In this document: piece after piece, positions 17,112 through 26,946 of the stretch
Layout: every line of letters begins with the position of its first letter
Position numbering within the stretch: position 1 is the first letter of the stretch
NCBI GenBank assembly: GCA_030448245.1
Contig: JAUJNH010000012.1
Span: 1-60,535, forward strand
Source of the DNA: Acidimicrobiales bacterium
GTDB lineage: Bacteria > Actinomycetota > Acidimicrobiia > Acidimicrobiales > JAUJNH01
Reading direction: 5' to 3'
Length of the DNA stretch: 60,535 nt
Program-made: the position numbers and the translations under genes
Notes under the pieces: model-generated
The model's input: only the letters and a program-made list of their open reading frames with translations
What the model was told of the DNA's origin: nothing
Databases searched by the model: none

Positions 17112-18436
17112 CAGCGGCCCTTCCGTCGCTTCTTCGGCTGCTGTCTCCCAGGGTTCGGCCGCGCCGCGCCTCCGGCGCTGCCGTTCGAGCCGCTCTTGGC
17201 GCCGCCGGGCACCGACCCTGAGGCCGACCCGACCTTCGGCGCCCCGCTCGTGCTCTTCGGCTCCGCGCCCTTCGACTCCTTGGCCGCCGGCGTGGCCCCG
17301 TCCTTGGCCGGCGTGGCCCCGGCCTTGGACAGCTTGGCCCCGTCCTTGGCCGGCGTGGCTCCGGCCTTGGCCGGCTTGGCCTGCGCCTTCCCGCTGCTCG
17401 CCTGGCCCTCCCGCAGCGCCTGGCGGGGCTTCATCGGCGCCGGCTTCTTCTTGGACGACGCATCCTCCCCCTTCTTGGCGCTGGCGCCGGACCCCTTCTT
17501 CTGGCCGGTGCTGGCCTCGCGGGCCAGCTCCTCCCGCTTCTCCTTCACCGACTCGGAGAGGGTGGGGTCGAAGCGGTACAGCGCCCACTGCTGCACGATC
17601 CGCAGGGCGCTGCTCGTGGTCCAGTACAGCGTCAGCCCGGCCTGGAAGGCCCATCCCCAGATGCCGAACAGGAACGGCATCACCTTGGTGATGGTCTGCA
17701 TCTGCGGGTTGGCGGCGGCCGCCGCCGGGTTGCGCCGGTTGACCTGCCGCTGGGCGAACACCTGCAGGCCGATCATCAGCACGATCAACACGAGGTAGGG
17801 GAGGAACTTGACGAAGCCCTCCGACACCATCTGGCTGGCCGACTTGGCCAGGTCGAAGCCGAAGGCCTTCACCTCGCCGGGGGCGTGGGGGAGCCGCTTC
17901 AGGCCTGACTCGGGGAACCACTGGTCGGGACCCATTCCCCGCAGCGAGTCGTAGAGCCTCGAGCCGGTCGGCAGGTGCTGCGGGTCGCCCAGACGGATGG
18001 CGTCGGCCGGGGCGTCCTTGCCCAGGTGCGGGCCCCACTCGGAGAACGGCTTGCCCACCACCGAGGCCGGGTACCTCCGCACCCGGCTCATGCCCTGCAG
18101 CACCCCGAACAGGGCGATGAAGAACGGGCTCTGGACCAGGAAGGGCAGGCAGCCACCGACCGGGCTGACCTTGTTCTCCTTGTACATGGCCATGATCGCC
18201 TCGTTGAGGGCCTGCCGGTCGTCCTTGAACTGGGCCTGGAGGCGCTTCTGCTCCGGCATCAGCTTCTGGATCTTGATGGTGGACCGCAGCCCCTTCAGCG
18301 TGAGCGGCGTCAGGATGGCCAGCACGATGCAGGTCAGGCCGAAGATGGCCACGGCGTAGTTGGGCACCACGCTGTAGATGGCGGCGAGGATGGCCGCCAT
18401 CAGCTGGTAGAGCGGATCGAGCACGTTGGCGAGCAA
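17111..18436 (-). CDS. yidC: Membrane protein insertase YidC (Oxa1 family)
   Basis: 441 residues of the short actinobacterial YidC. N-terminal TM (~10-30), the cytoplasmic hairpin with KIQKLMPEQKRLQAQFKDDR (~54-75), VGGCLPFLVQSPFFIALFGVL (~92-112), and further helices at ~205-225 and ~255-275 (PFLFGIWGWAFQAGLTLYW). A C-terminal Lys/Ala-rich tail of ~130 residues holds near-repeats of KAGATPAKDGA and ends KKRRKGR. It inserts membrane proteins with or without Sec. The tail is probably ribosome-binding, and it is long for the family. It lies 12 bases after yidD. Confidence 0.94.
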   Translation of the reverse strand: MLANVLDPLYQLMAAILAAIYSVVPNYAVAIFGLTCIVLAILTPLTLKGLRSTIKIQKLMPEQKRLQAQFKDDRQALNEAIMAMYKENKVSPVGGCLPFLVQSPFFIALFGVLQGMSRVRRYPASVVGKPFSEWGPHLGKDAPADAIRLGDPQHLPTGSRLYDSLRGMGPDQWFPESGLKRLPHAPGEVKAFGFDLAKSASQMVSEGFVKFLPYLVLIVLMIGLQVFAQRQVNRRNPAAAAANPQMQTITKVMPFLFGIWGWAFQAGLTLYWTTSSALRIVQQWALYRFDPTLSESVKEKREELAREASTGQKKGSGASAKKGEDASSKKKPAPMKPRQALREGQASSGKAQAKPAKAGATPAKDGAKLSKAGATPAKDGATPAAKESKGAEPKSTSGAPKVGSASGSVPGGAKSGSNGSAGGAARPNPGRQQPKKRRKGR

Positions 18437-18448
18437 CGGGGGGACTCC

Positions 18449-18739
18449 TCAGCAGGGCGGCCGGCGGGGCCGCGTGGTGGGACGGGGGGTGTCGGGCACG
18501 GGGTCGGGGCCGAAGCCGCCCCACGGGTGGCAGCGGGCCAGGCGGCGGGCGGCCAGCCAGCAGCCACGGGCGGCGCCGAAGCGCTCGAGCGCGGTGGCCG
18601 CGTAGGCCGAGCAGCTGGGGTCGTAGCGGCAGGGGGACGGGCGGCCGGCTCGGGCTGCCTGGTAGAGCCGGACCAGCACCAGCGCGGCCTGGGCCGGCCG
18701 CGACACCCGCAGGGCCGCCGCGCCGGCGGCGCCGCTCAT
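18449..18739 (-). CDS. yidD: Membrane protein insertion efficiency factor YidD
   Basis: 96 residues with the signature [40 protein letters not shown] and [17 protein letters not shown]. The three conserved cysteines are present. YidD assists YidC-mediated insertion. ATG 18739 overlaps the rnpA stop (ATGA). Confidence 0.95.
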   Translation of the reverse strand: MSGAAGAAALRVSRPAQAALVLVRLYQAARAGRPSPCRYDPSCSAYAATALERFGAARGCWLAARRLARCHPWGGFGPDPVPDTPRPTTRPRRPPC

Positions 18740-19095
18740 GAGCGCACCGCCAGGGCCGTGCGCAGGTGGCGGCGCAGCGCCGCGCCGTCGAGGGCGGCGG
18801 CCGCGGGGGCCAGACCGATCAGGTAGGCCCCGGGAGCCAGGAGCCCGGCCCGCCCCAGGGCGGCCAGCTCGTCGCGGAGCCGGCGGCGCAGCCGGTTGCG
18901 CACGACGGCGGTCCCCACCTTGCGGCCGATGGCAAAGGCGACGCACGGGTGGGGAGGCGCTTCGCCACCCAGAGTGGGGACAGAGGAGGCCGGGACGAAG
19001 GCCACGGTCAGCGGCCCGCTCCTGCGTCGGCTGCCGCCATGGGCCCGTGGGTGGGCCAGCGCTGCGAAGGCATCGGCGCCACGGACCCTCCACAC
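18736..19095 (-). CDS. rnpA: Ribonuclease P protein component
   Basis: About 119 residues. The core RnpA motif [20 protein letters not shown] then RLRDELAAL (~53-80) is intact. It is the protein subunit that helps the RNase P RNA remove 5' leaders from tRNA. GTG 19095 is used; earlier in-frame codons (LSEVWRVRG) could extend it slightly. It lies 35 bases after rpmH and is coupled to yidD. Confidence 0.93.
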   Translation of the reverse strand: MWRVRGADAFAALAHPRAHGGSRRRSGPLTVAFVPASSVPTLGGEAPPHPCVAFAIGRKVGTAVVRNRLRRRLRDELAALGRAGLLAPGAYLIGLAPAAAALDGAALRRHLRTALAVRS

Positions 19096-19130
19096 CTCGC
19101 TCAGCGCCGGCTCTCGCTTCCCCGGACGCG

Positions 19131-19268
19131 TCAGGCCGACAGCCGTGTGCGGCCCTTCAGCCGGCGCGAGCGGATCACCGCGCGCCCACCGGCCGTGCTC
19201 ATGCGCTTGCGGAACCCGTGGACCTTGGCCCGACGCCGGGTGTTCGGCTGAAACGTGCGCTTGGACAT
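19131..19268 (-). CDS. rpmH: Ribosomal protein L34
   Basis: 45 residues: [18 protein letters not shown] then [17 protein letters not shown], the nearly invariant L34 sequence. ATG 19268. It is the first gene of the minus-strand operon rpmH-rnpA-yidD-yidC-jag-rsmG-parA-parB and is divergent from dnaA. Confidence 0.98.
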   Translation of the reverse strand: MSKRTFQPNTRRRAKVHGFRKRMSTAGGRAVIRSRRLKGRTRLSA

Positions 19269-19372
19269 TGCCGCTCCTGGTGGTTGCGATGGTTCGACAC
19301 CGCCACGGTGCGTGGCCCGGGGTGCAGCGATCTGGCGCGCACCACCGGGCGCGCCGGGGGCGCCCGCAACCG

Positions 19373-19378
19373 AGGCTA
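19373..19378 (-). promoter_or_regulatory. Candidate -10 for the rpmH operon
   Basis: Minus-strand TAGCCT lies about 100 bases upstream of rpmH, the same hexamer that precedes several leaderless genes here. No clear -35 was seen. Confidence 0.35.
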
Positions 19379-19453
19379 CCGGACCATCCGGGCCGCGGCC
19401 AGCCGCAGGATTTTCGGCCACCGGACCTTGTCGGGCGCCAGAAGGGCGGTGCT

Positions 19454-19459
19454 ACCGTG
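19454..19459 (+). promoter_or_regulatory. Candidate -10 for dnaA
   Basis: TACCGT lies 120 bases upstream of the dnaA GTG in the rpmH-dnaA divergent region (19269-19579). The same region holds DnaA-box-like 9-mers TCATCCACA (19522-19530) and, inverted, TGTGGACGG (19544-19552), consistent with autoregulation. Confidence 0.4.
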
Positions 19460-19579
19460 ACCAGAACCCCCGCAGGAACGGCTTGGCTGTCACGGGGCGT
19501 GGGCGACTCGACTTCCCCCGGTCATCCACAGATGGGGACAGGGTGTGGACGGACGAGGGCGGGGAGGCAGAGGCGCCAA

Positions 19580-20962
19580 GTGACCGACGCACAGCGACTG
19601 TGGGACGCCTGCAAGGAATCGATCAGGGAGCAGCTCACCGAGGGGGTGTGGCAGACCACGTTCGAGGAGGCCCGCGTCGTCGCCGGCGAGCCGGGCGAGC
19701 TGGTGCTGGCCGTGCCGAACATGCTGGTGCGCGAGCGGATCCTCTACCGGTACGGGCCGCTGGTCCGCGACGCCATCGACGGCGCCGGCGGCACCGGGTG
19801 CGCCCTCCGGGTCGAGATCGTGGCCCTCCCGGCCGGCCCGCTGGGCGCAGACGGCGACGAGCGCGTCGACGTCGAGGCGGGCGCCCTGCCCGTGGCACCG
19901 GCCGCCGACGCGGCTCCCGGTCCTCGCGACGGTCAGACGGCCCTGAACCCCGACTTCACCTTCGAGGCCTTCGTCATCGGCGAGGCCAACCGGTTCGCCT
20001 ACGCCGCCGCCCGGGCCGCCGCCGAGTCGCCGGCCGAGAGCTACAACCCGCTGTTCGTCTACGGGGCCAGCGGGCTCGGCAAGACCCACCTGCTCCACGC
20101 CATCGGCAACTACGTCCGGGCCCAGTTCCCGGCCCGCCAGGTGAAGTACGTCTCGACCGAGCGGTTCCTGAACGACTACGTCAACATGATCCAGCGCCGC
20201 ACCGGCGACGAGTTCCGGCGTCGCTACCGCCAGGTCGACGTGCTGCTCATCGACGACGTGCAGTTCCTGGCCGGCAAGGAAGGCCTGCAGGACGAGTTCT
20301 TCCACACCTTCGACGAGCTGTTCCAGATCAACAGCCTCCTCGTCCTCACCAGTGACACGCACCCGCGCGCCATCCCGACGCTGCGTGACCGCCTGCGCAG
20401 CCGTTTCGTGTCGGGCCTGGTCACCGACGTGCAGCCGCCCGACCTCGAGACCCGCATGGCCATCCTCCGCAAGAAGTGCGAGCGCGAGCACGTCCAGCCG
20501 CCCCCCGAGGTGCTCGAGCTGATCGCCACCAACATCAAGGACAACATCCGCGAGCTCGAAGGCGCGCTGACCCACGTGATCGCCTACGAGAGCCTCGAGG
20601 GGACGCCGCTCACCCTCGAGGTGGCCAACAGCATCCTCCGCGACATCCTGTCGGCCGGCGAGGGACGGCGCATCACCCCGGCCGTCGTGCTCGACACCGC
20701 CTGCCAGATCTTCGGCATCACCCTCGAGGACATGTGCGGCCCGGCCCGCAAGCGCCCCCTGGTCGAGGCCCGCCAGATGACCATGTACGTCATGCGGGAG
20801 TTGACCGACTTCTCCTACCCGGCCATCGGCGAGCAGTTCGGCGGCCGCGACCACACCACCGTGCTGCACGCCGTGCGGAAGATCACCGACCAGATGAAGG
20901 AGAAGCGGGCGGTCTTCGACCAGGTCACCCAGCTCCGCCAGGCCATCATGAAGGGTGGATGA
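19580..20962 (+). CDS. dnaA: Chromosomal replication initiator DnaA
   Basis: 460 residues. Domain I (LWDACKESIREQLTEGVWQTTF) is followed by a short domain II. The AAA+ domain III starts LNPDFTFEAFVIGEANRFAY and has Walker A GASGLGKTHLL (~162) and Walker B VLLIDDVQFLAGKEG (~220). Domain IV carries the DnaA signature GGRDHTTVLHAVRKI (~421-435). GTG 19580 gives the conserved start TDAQRLWDACK. It binds DnaA boxes, and candidate boxes lie on both sides of the gene. Confidence 0.98.
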   Translation: MTDAQRLWDACKESIREQLTEGVWQTTFEEARVVAGEPGELVLAVPNMLVRERILYRYGPLVRDAIDGAGGTGCALRVEIVALPAGPLGADGDERVDVEAGALPVAPAADAAPGPRDGQTALNPDFTFEAFVIGEANRFAYAAARAAAESPAESYNPLFVYGASGLGKTHLLHAIGNYVRAQFPARQVKYVSTERFLNDYVNMIQRRTGDEFRRRYRQVDVLLIDDVQFLAGKEGLQDEFFHTFDELFQINSLLVLTSDTHPRAIPTLRDRLRSRFVSGLVTDVQPPDLETRMAILRKKCEREHVQPPPEVLELIATNIKDNIRELEGALTHVIAYESLEGTPLTLEVANSILRDILSAGEGRRITPAVVLDTACQIFGITLEDMCGPARKRPLVEARQMTMYVMRELTDFSYPAIGEQFGGRDHTTVLHAVRKITDQMKEKRAVFDQVTQLRQAIMKGG

Positions 20963-21152
20963 CGGGTGGTCCACCAGTGGACGGCCAGCCGGTTGTCCAC
21001 CGCCCACCCCGTGCCACCGGCCAGGCTGTGGGAGGCTGGGGACGGCAACGGGAGGGCGACACCGTCGCTGACCTGCTCGAACGCGGGGTTCTCCACAATC
21101 CACAGCCCCTACTACTGCTCCTAGATCTCCATCTAGAAAGAGAACGAAGAAC
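20963..21152. other. oriC: Replication origin oriC (dnaA-dnaN intergenic region)
   Basis: The 190-base gap contains DnaA-box-like 9-mers TTGTCCACC (20993-21001), TTCTCCACA (21089-21097) and CAATCCACA (21096-21104), plus weaker TGGTCCACC (20967-20975). It ends in the only relatively AT-rich stretch nearby (21105-21152), a candidate unwinding element. The gap is short for an actinobacterial oriC. Confidence 0.75.
21121..21136. repeat. Inverted repeat just upstream of dnaN
   Basis: CTAGAT and ATCTAG arms with a four-base loop lie 17 bases before the dnaN ATG, in the AT-rich part of oriC. Confidence 0.5.
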
Positions 21153-22259
21153 ATGCGGTTCCGCTGCGAACGAGATGTGCTGGTCGAGGCGCTGAGCACG
21201 GCCCAGCGCGCCGTGACCAACCGCAACGCGGCCCTGCCCGTGCTGGCCGGGGTCCGGCTCGAGCTGGCGGGCGACGTCCTCCGGGTCACCGGCACCGACC
21301 TCGACCTGTTCTCCCAGGTCCAGGTCGAGGTGGTGGGCGAGGCCGACGGTGACGCCGTCGTGCCCGCCCGGCTGGCGGCCGACATCGTGCGGGCCCTCGA
21401 GGCCGGGGTCGTCCGGGTGGACGGGGGCGAGGACGAGCTCAACATCTCGTCGGGCCGGGCCAGCTTCTCGGTGCGCACCTACGTGGCCGCCGACTTTCCC
21501 AAGGTGCCGGCGCCGGCCCAGCGGTCGGTGACCGTGCCGGCCGCGGTGCTGGGCGACGCTCTGCGCCAGGTGGTGCGGGCGGCGTCGTCCGACGAGGGCG
21601 TGCCGATCATCACCGGCGTGCTGCTGGCCGGCGAGGAGCGGGGCCTGCGGCTGGTGGCCACCGACAAGTACCGGCTGGCCGTGCGCGACCTGCCCGGCGT
21701 GCACGTCCTGTCCGAGGGCCAGCAGGTGCTGGTCCCGGCCCGGGCCCTGGCCGAGCTGCAGCGCCTGCTGCCCACGGCCGAGGGCGCCGAGGTCACGCTG
21801 CGGCTGGGCGACCACGACGCCACCTTCGAGGTGGGCCACGCCCGCCTCACCACCCGGCTGATCCCCGGCAGCTTCCCCGACTACCGCCAGCTCCTGATCT
21901 CCGGGTACAAGAACCAGCTGATCGTGGGCAAGGACCCGCTGCTCGACGCCCTCAAGCGGGTCAAGCTGCTGGTGCGCGACACCATCACCAGCGTCCGCAT
22001 CCACCTCCAGCCCGAGACCATCACCCTCACCGTCGCCACCGCCGACGTGGGCACGGCCACCGAGGACGTCGACGCCAAGTACGAGGGCGAGGACCTGGTG
22101 GTGGCCTTCAACCCCGCCTACCTGATCGACGGCCTCGAGGCCATCCCCGGCGACGAGGTGCTCCTGCAGGCCCAGGACAAGATGAAACAGGTCACCCTCA
22201 CCAGGAACGAGTCGGGCACCCCCGACTACCTGTACCTGTTGATGCCCGTCCGGGTCTAA
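21153..22259 (+). CDS. dnaN: DNA polymerase III beta sliding clamp
   Basis: 368 residues of three-domain clamp. It starts MRFRCERDVLVEALSTAQRAV and ends in the peptide-binding C-terminus (GTPDYLYLLMPVRV). Characteristic segments include TDKYRLAVRDL (~170-180) and IPGSFPDYRQLL (~238-249). It tethers polymerase III to DNA. ATG 21153 follows AAGAGAACGAAGAA, a modest ribosome-binding site. It lies between oriC and recF. Confidence 0.98.
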   Translation: MRFRCERDVLVEALSTAQRAVTNRNAALPVLAGVRLELAGDVLRVTGTDLDLFSQVQVEVVGEADGDAVVPARLAADIVRALEAGVVRVDGGEDELNISSGRASFSVRTYVAADFPKVPAPAQRSVTVPAAVLGDALRQVVRAASSDEGVPIITGVLLAGEERGLRLVATDKYRLAVRDLPGVHVLSEGQQVLVPARALAELQRLLPTAEGAEVTLRLGDHDATFEVGHARLTTRLIPGSFPDYRQLLISGYKNQLIVGKDPLLDALKRVKLLVRDTITSVRIHLQPETITLTVATADVGTATEDVDAKYEGEDLVVAFNPAYLIDGLEAIPGDEVLLQAQDKMKQVTLTRNESGTPDYLYLLMPVRV

Positions 22260-22330
22260 GCCGGGTGGTGGCGCGGCGGTCCCTGAGGGCTCGTCCCCTC
22301 GTCCGTCGCTCAGACGGAGGACTCGCTCCT

Positions 22331-22371
22331 GGCTCGAGGATGCGAGCCACCCTCGAGGGTTCCTAGGAACC
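22331..22371. repeat. Two palindromes in the dnaN-recF gap
   Basis: GGCTCG/CGAGCC arms (22331-22336, 22343-22348) form one small hairpin. GGTTCCTAGGAACC (22358-22371) is a perfect 14-base palindrome that ends six bases before the recF GTG. They may weaken or regulate recF translation; that is inference. Confidence 0.5.
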
Positions 22372-22376
22372 TGGCG

Positions 22377-23468
22377 GTGAGGCTGGAGCGGTTGTGGCTG
22401 ACCGACTTCCGGAGCTACGGGTCGGCTGAGCTGGAGCCCGCGCCGGAGGGGCTGACGGTGATCGTCGGAGCCAACGGGCAGGGAAAGACGAACCTGCTGG
22501 AGGCCGTGGCGTGGCTGGCGACGCTGTCGTCGCTGCGGGGGGCGCCGAACGAGGCGCTGGTGCGGGTGGGGGCCGAGCGGGCGGTGGTGCGGGCCGAGGG
22601 GGAGCGCGAGGGGCGCCGGCTGCTGCTCGAGGCCGAGGTGCCGGCACGCGGTGGCCGGGTGCGGGTGCAGGTGAACCGCCAGCCGCTGGGGCGCAGCCGC
22701 GAGCTGCTCGGGGCGTTGCGGGTCAGCGTGTTCAGCCCCGACGACCTAGGGCTGGTGAAGGGTGGCCCGGATGGGCGCCGCCGGCTGCTGGACGAGGCGC
22801 TGGCCAGCGTGGGCACCCGCTACGGCGCCCTGCAGGACGACCTGGCCCGGGTGCTGAAGCAGCGAGGGGCGCTGCTCAAGGGGGTGGAGGGGGGCAGGCT
22901 GGACGAGTCGGCGGCGCTGACCCTCGACGTGTTCGACGCCCGCCTGGCCGCCGTCGGGGCGGCCGCCGCCTCCGCCCGGCGCAACCTGGTGGCCCGCCTG
23001 GCCCCCGCGGTGGCTGCCGCGTACGACTGCCTGGCCGGTCGGGCCTCGGGGGTCGGGGTGGCCTACGAGACGGCGTGGGGCGCCGGCCAGGCCGAGCTGG
23101 CCGCCGCCCTGGCCGCGGCCCGGGTCGACGACGTGCGGCGAGGCGTGTCGACGGTGGGGCCGCACCGTGACGAGCTGGGCCTGTCGATCGGCGGCCTGCC
23201 GGCCCGGACCCACACCAGCCAGGGGGAGCAGCGGACCCTGGCGCTGGCGCTCCGCCTGGCCGTGCACGAGGTGGTGACCGAGGTGGCCGACTCGGCTCCC
23301 ATCCTCCTGCTCGACGACGTGTTCTCGGAGCTGGACCCGGCCCGCATCGAGGCGCTGGTGGCCAGCCTCCCCACCGGCCAGGCCCTGCTCACGACCGCCG
23401 GTGAGGTCCCCGCCGGGATCACCGCGGCCGCCACCGTCCGGATCGAGGGGGGGCAGCTGGTGGGCTGA
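22377..23468 (+). CDS. recF: DNA replication and repair protein RecF
   Basis: 363 residues. Opening LERLWLTDFRSYGSAELEP, Walker A IVGANGQGKTNLLEAV (~30-45), ABC-signature-like TSQGEQRTLALALRLA (~280-295), Walker B PILLLDDVFSELDPARI (~308-324). It loads RecA at gaps. GTG 22377. It follows dnaN and precedes the membrane-protein/dciA pair. Confidence 0.96.
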   Translation: MRLERLWLTDFRSYGSAELEPAPEGLTVIVGANGQGKTNLLEAVAWLATLSSLRGAPNEALVRVGAERAVVRAEGEREGRRLLLEAEVPARGGRVRVQVNRQPLGRSRELLGALRVSVFSPDDLGLVKGGPDGRRRLLDEALASVGTRYGALQDDLARVLKQRGALLKGVEGGRLDESAALTLDVFDARLAAVGAAAASARRNLVARLAPAVAAAYDCLAGRASGVGVAYETAWGAGQAELAAALAAARVDDVRRGVSTVGPHRDELGLSIGGLPARTHTSQGEQRTLALALRLAVHEVVTEVADSAPILLLDDVFSELDPARIEALVASLPTGQALLTTAGEVPAGITAAATVRIEGGQLVG

Positions 23469-23515
23469 GGCCCGGCCGTGTTGCCAGATCGGGGCGGGCC
23501 GGCGAAGGTGGTGCG

Positions 23516-24361
23516 GTGGCCGACGACCCTCGCCCGGCTGGCGCACCCTCGGGCGACCGGGGCGGTGCTGACGCCGCGCCCGGCGACGGGAAGCCCGGGT
23601 GGCCGCACCAGCCTGCCGACTTCGGGCCGGCGCCGCCTGGAGCGGCGCCCCAGCCGCCTCCGTGGAGCCATCGGCCGGCGCCCCCTGTCATCGGGCCTGC
23701 GGCTGTGCCCCCCGCGGGGGCCCGGGCCGTGCCGCCCCCGGGTCCGGCGGGGACGCCGCCGCCGCCGCCGGACGGGTCCCGTCGCTGGCTGGGGATCGTC
23801 GCCGTCGCCGTGGTGCTGGTGGGGGCGACGGCTGCGGCCGTGATGGCCTCTCGCCTCGACGGCCGCGACGGTGGTCCTGGCGGGGGTGGCAGCCAGGCTG
23901 TCAGCACCACCCGGGCGCCTGTCCCAACGCAGACCCCTCCGAGGGGCGGGGGGAGCGAGCTCACCCTGCTGGCCGGCCGGGTGGTGGTGGCCGCCGGGTC
24001 GGGGTGGCAGCCGCTGGATGGCACCGACCAGACGGCATCCGTGCGCCTGCCCCTGCGGGATCCCACGGGGCGGGAGCTCCTGAGCATCCTGGGCATCGCC
24101 ACGCTGTCGAGTCCCCGATCGCTCGACACCACGCTGCTGCTCGACGGCGGCACCGCCTTTGAGGTCAGGGGCACCGACGGGCCCCTGCGGGTGACGGCCC
24201 AGCCGGGGCCCGCGGCCCGGATCGTGGCCGGCGCCGTCCGGCCTCGGGGCACCTTCTTCCTGAACGTCAGCATCTTCGCACGGGACGGCCGGGAGGTCGA
24301 CGTGGCCACGCTGCGCGCGCTCTTCACCGACCAGATCGCCCCTGCCCTGCGCTTCCCCTGA
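23516..24361 (+). CDS. Proline-rich single-pass membrane protein
   Basis: 281 residues. The first ~90 are Pro/Gly/Ala-rich and cytoplasmic. A TM helix (WLGIVAVAVVLVGATAAAVMA) lies at ~92-112, followed by a Ser/Thr/Gly linker. The extracytoplasmic domain of ~140 residues (ELTLLAGRVVVAAGSGWQPL ... IAPALRFP) is unrecognised. The topology resembles actinobacterial sensor or anchor proteins. GTG 23516. It sits between recF and dciA, where other actinobacteria usually have no gene. Confidence 0.65.
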   Translation: MADDPRPAGAPSGDRGGADAAPGDGKPGWPHQPADFGPAPPGAAPQPPPWSHRPAPPVIGPAAVPPAGARAVPPPGPAGTPPPPPDGSRRWLGIVAVAVVLVGATAAAVMASRLDGRDGGPGGGGSQAVSTTRAPVPTQTPPRGGGSELTLLAGRVVVAAGSGWQPLDGTDQTASVRLPLRDPTGRELLSILGIATLSSPRSLDTTLLLDGGTAFEVRGTDGPLRVTAQPGPAARIVAGAVRPRGTFFLNVSIFARDGREVDVATLRALFTDQIAPALRFP

Positions 24362-24435
24362 TCCGCGGCGGGCCGATCGCCGTGGCCTGTCAGGGTGGTG
24401 GACCCGCGGCAGGCCACAGCTGGTAGAACGGCGGG

Positions 24436-24756
24436 GTGAGCACCTGGCGGGCGGATGCGGACGCCGAACCGCAGCGGGTCGGGGCGAGCCTCGACTCGGT
24501 GGCCGCCCGGCTCGGGGGCGGGTCGGCCCAGGGCCTGACCGCGCTGTACGAGCGGTGGGAGGCCATCGTGGGGGCGGCGGCCGCCGGGCACGCCCGCCCG
24601 GGCGCGCTGCGGCACGGCCGCCTGGTCATCGAGGTCGACCACCCGGCGTGGGCCACCAGCCTCGCCCACCTCGAAGCCACCATCCTGCGCCGGGCCGCCG
24701 ACGTCGTCGGGCCCGGGGTCGTGCGGGGCGTCCACGTGCGGGTCCGCCCCCGCTGA
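24436..24756 (+). CDS. dciA: DciA-like DUF721 protein
   Basis: 106 residues. The DUF721 core is present: LYERWEAIVGAAAAGHARPG, then LRHGRLVIEVDHPAWATSL, then LEATILRRAADVVG. DciA loads the replicative helicase in bacteria lacking DnaC/DnaI. The position between recF and gyrB is the standard actinobacterial one. GTG 24436, with a TAGAAC hexamer six bases upstream. Confidence 0.85.
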   Translation: MSTWRADADAEPQRVGASLDSVAARLGGGSAQGLTALYERWEAIVGAAAAGHARPGALRHGRLVIEVDHPAWATSLAHLEATILRRAADVVGPGVVRGVHVRVRPR

Positions 24757-24909
24757 GGGTCTGCGGCGGCCCGGCTGAGGGTCGCTGGAAGCCGATCGCA
24801 CCCGGTGTGGGCCGAACGACCCCACCGCGACCTGAGATAGGGCCGCAGCGGCGCCCACACCGGCCACAGCGAGCCCGTGGGGCATCGCCACGCTGTCCCC
24901 CCAGACGGG

Positions 24910-24915
24910 TACACT
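24910..24915 (+). promoter_or_regulatory. Candidate -10 for gyrBA
   Basis: TACACT fits TANNNT about 70 bases upstream of gyrB, in the 231-base dciA-gyrB gap. That gap otherwise shows no gene. Confidence 0.35.
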
Positions 24916-24987
24916 TGTTCTACCGGCTCCCGGCCCGCCACGGGTCCGCGATCCTCCCTCGACGTCTGGAAAGGCGCGCCCGCCCGC

Positions 24988-26938
<1,951 letters not shown>

Positions 26939-26946
<8 letters not shown>

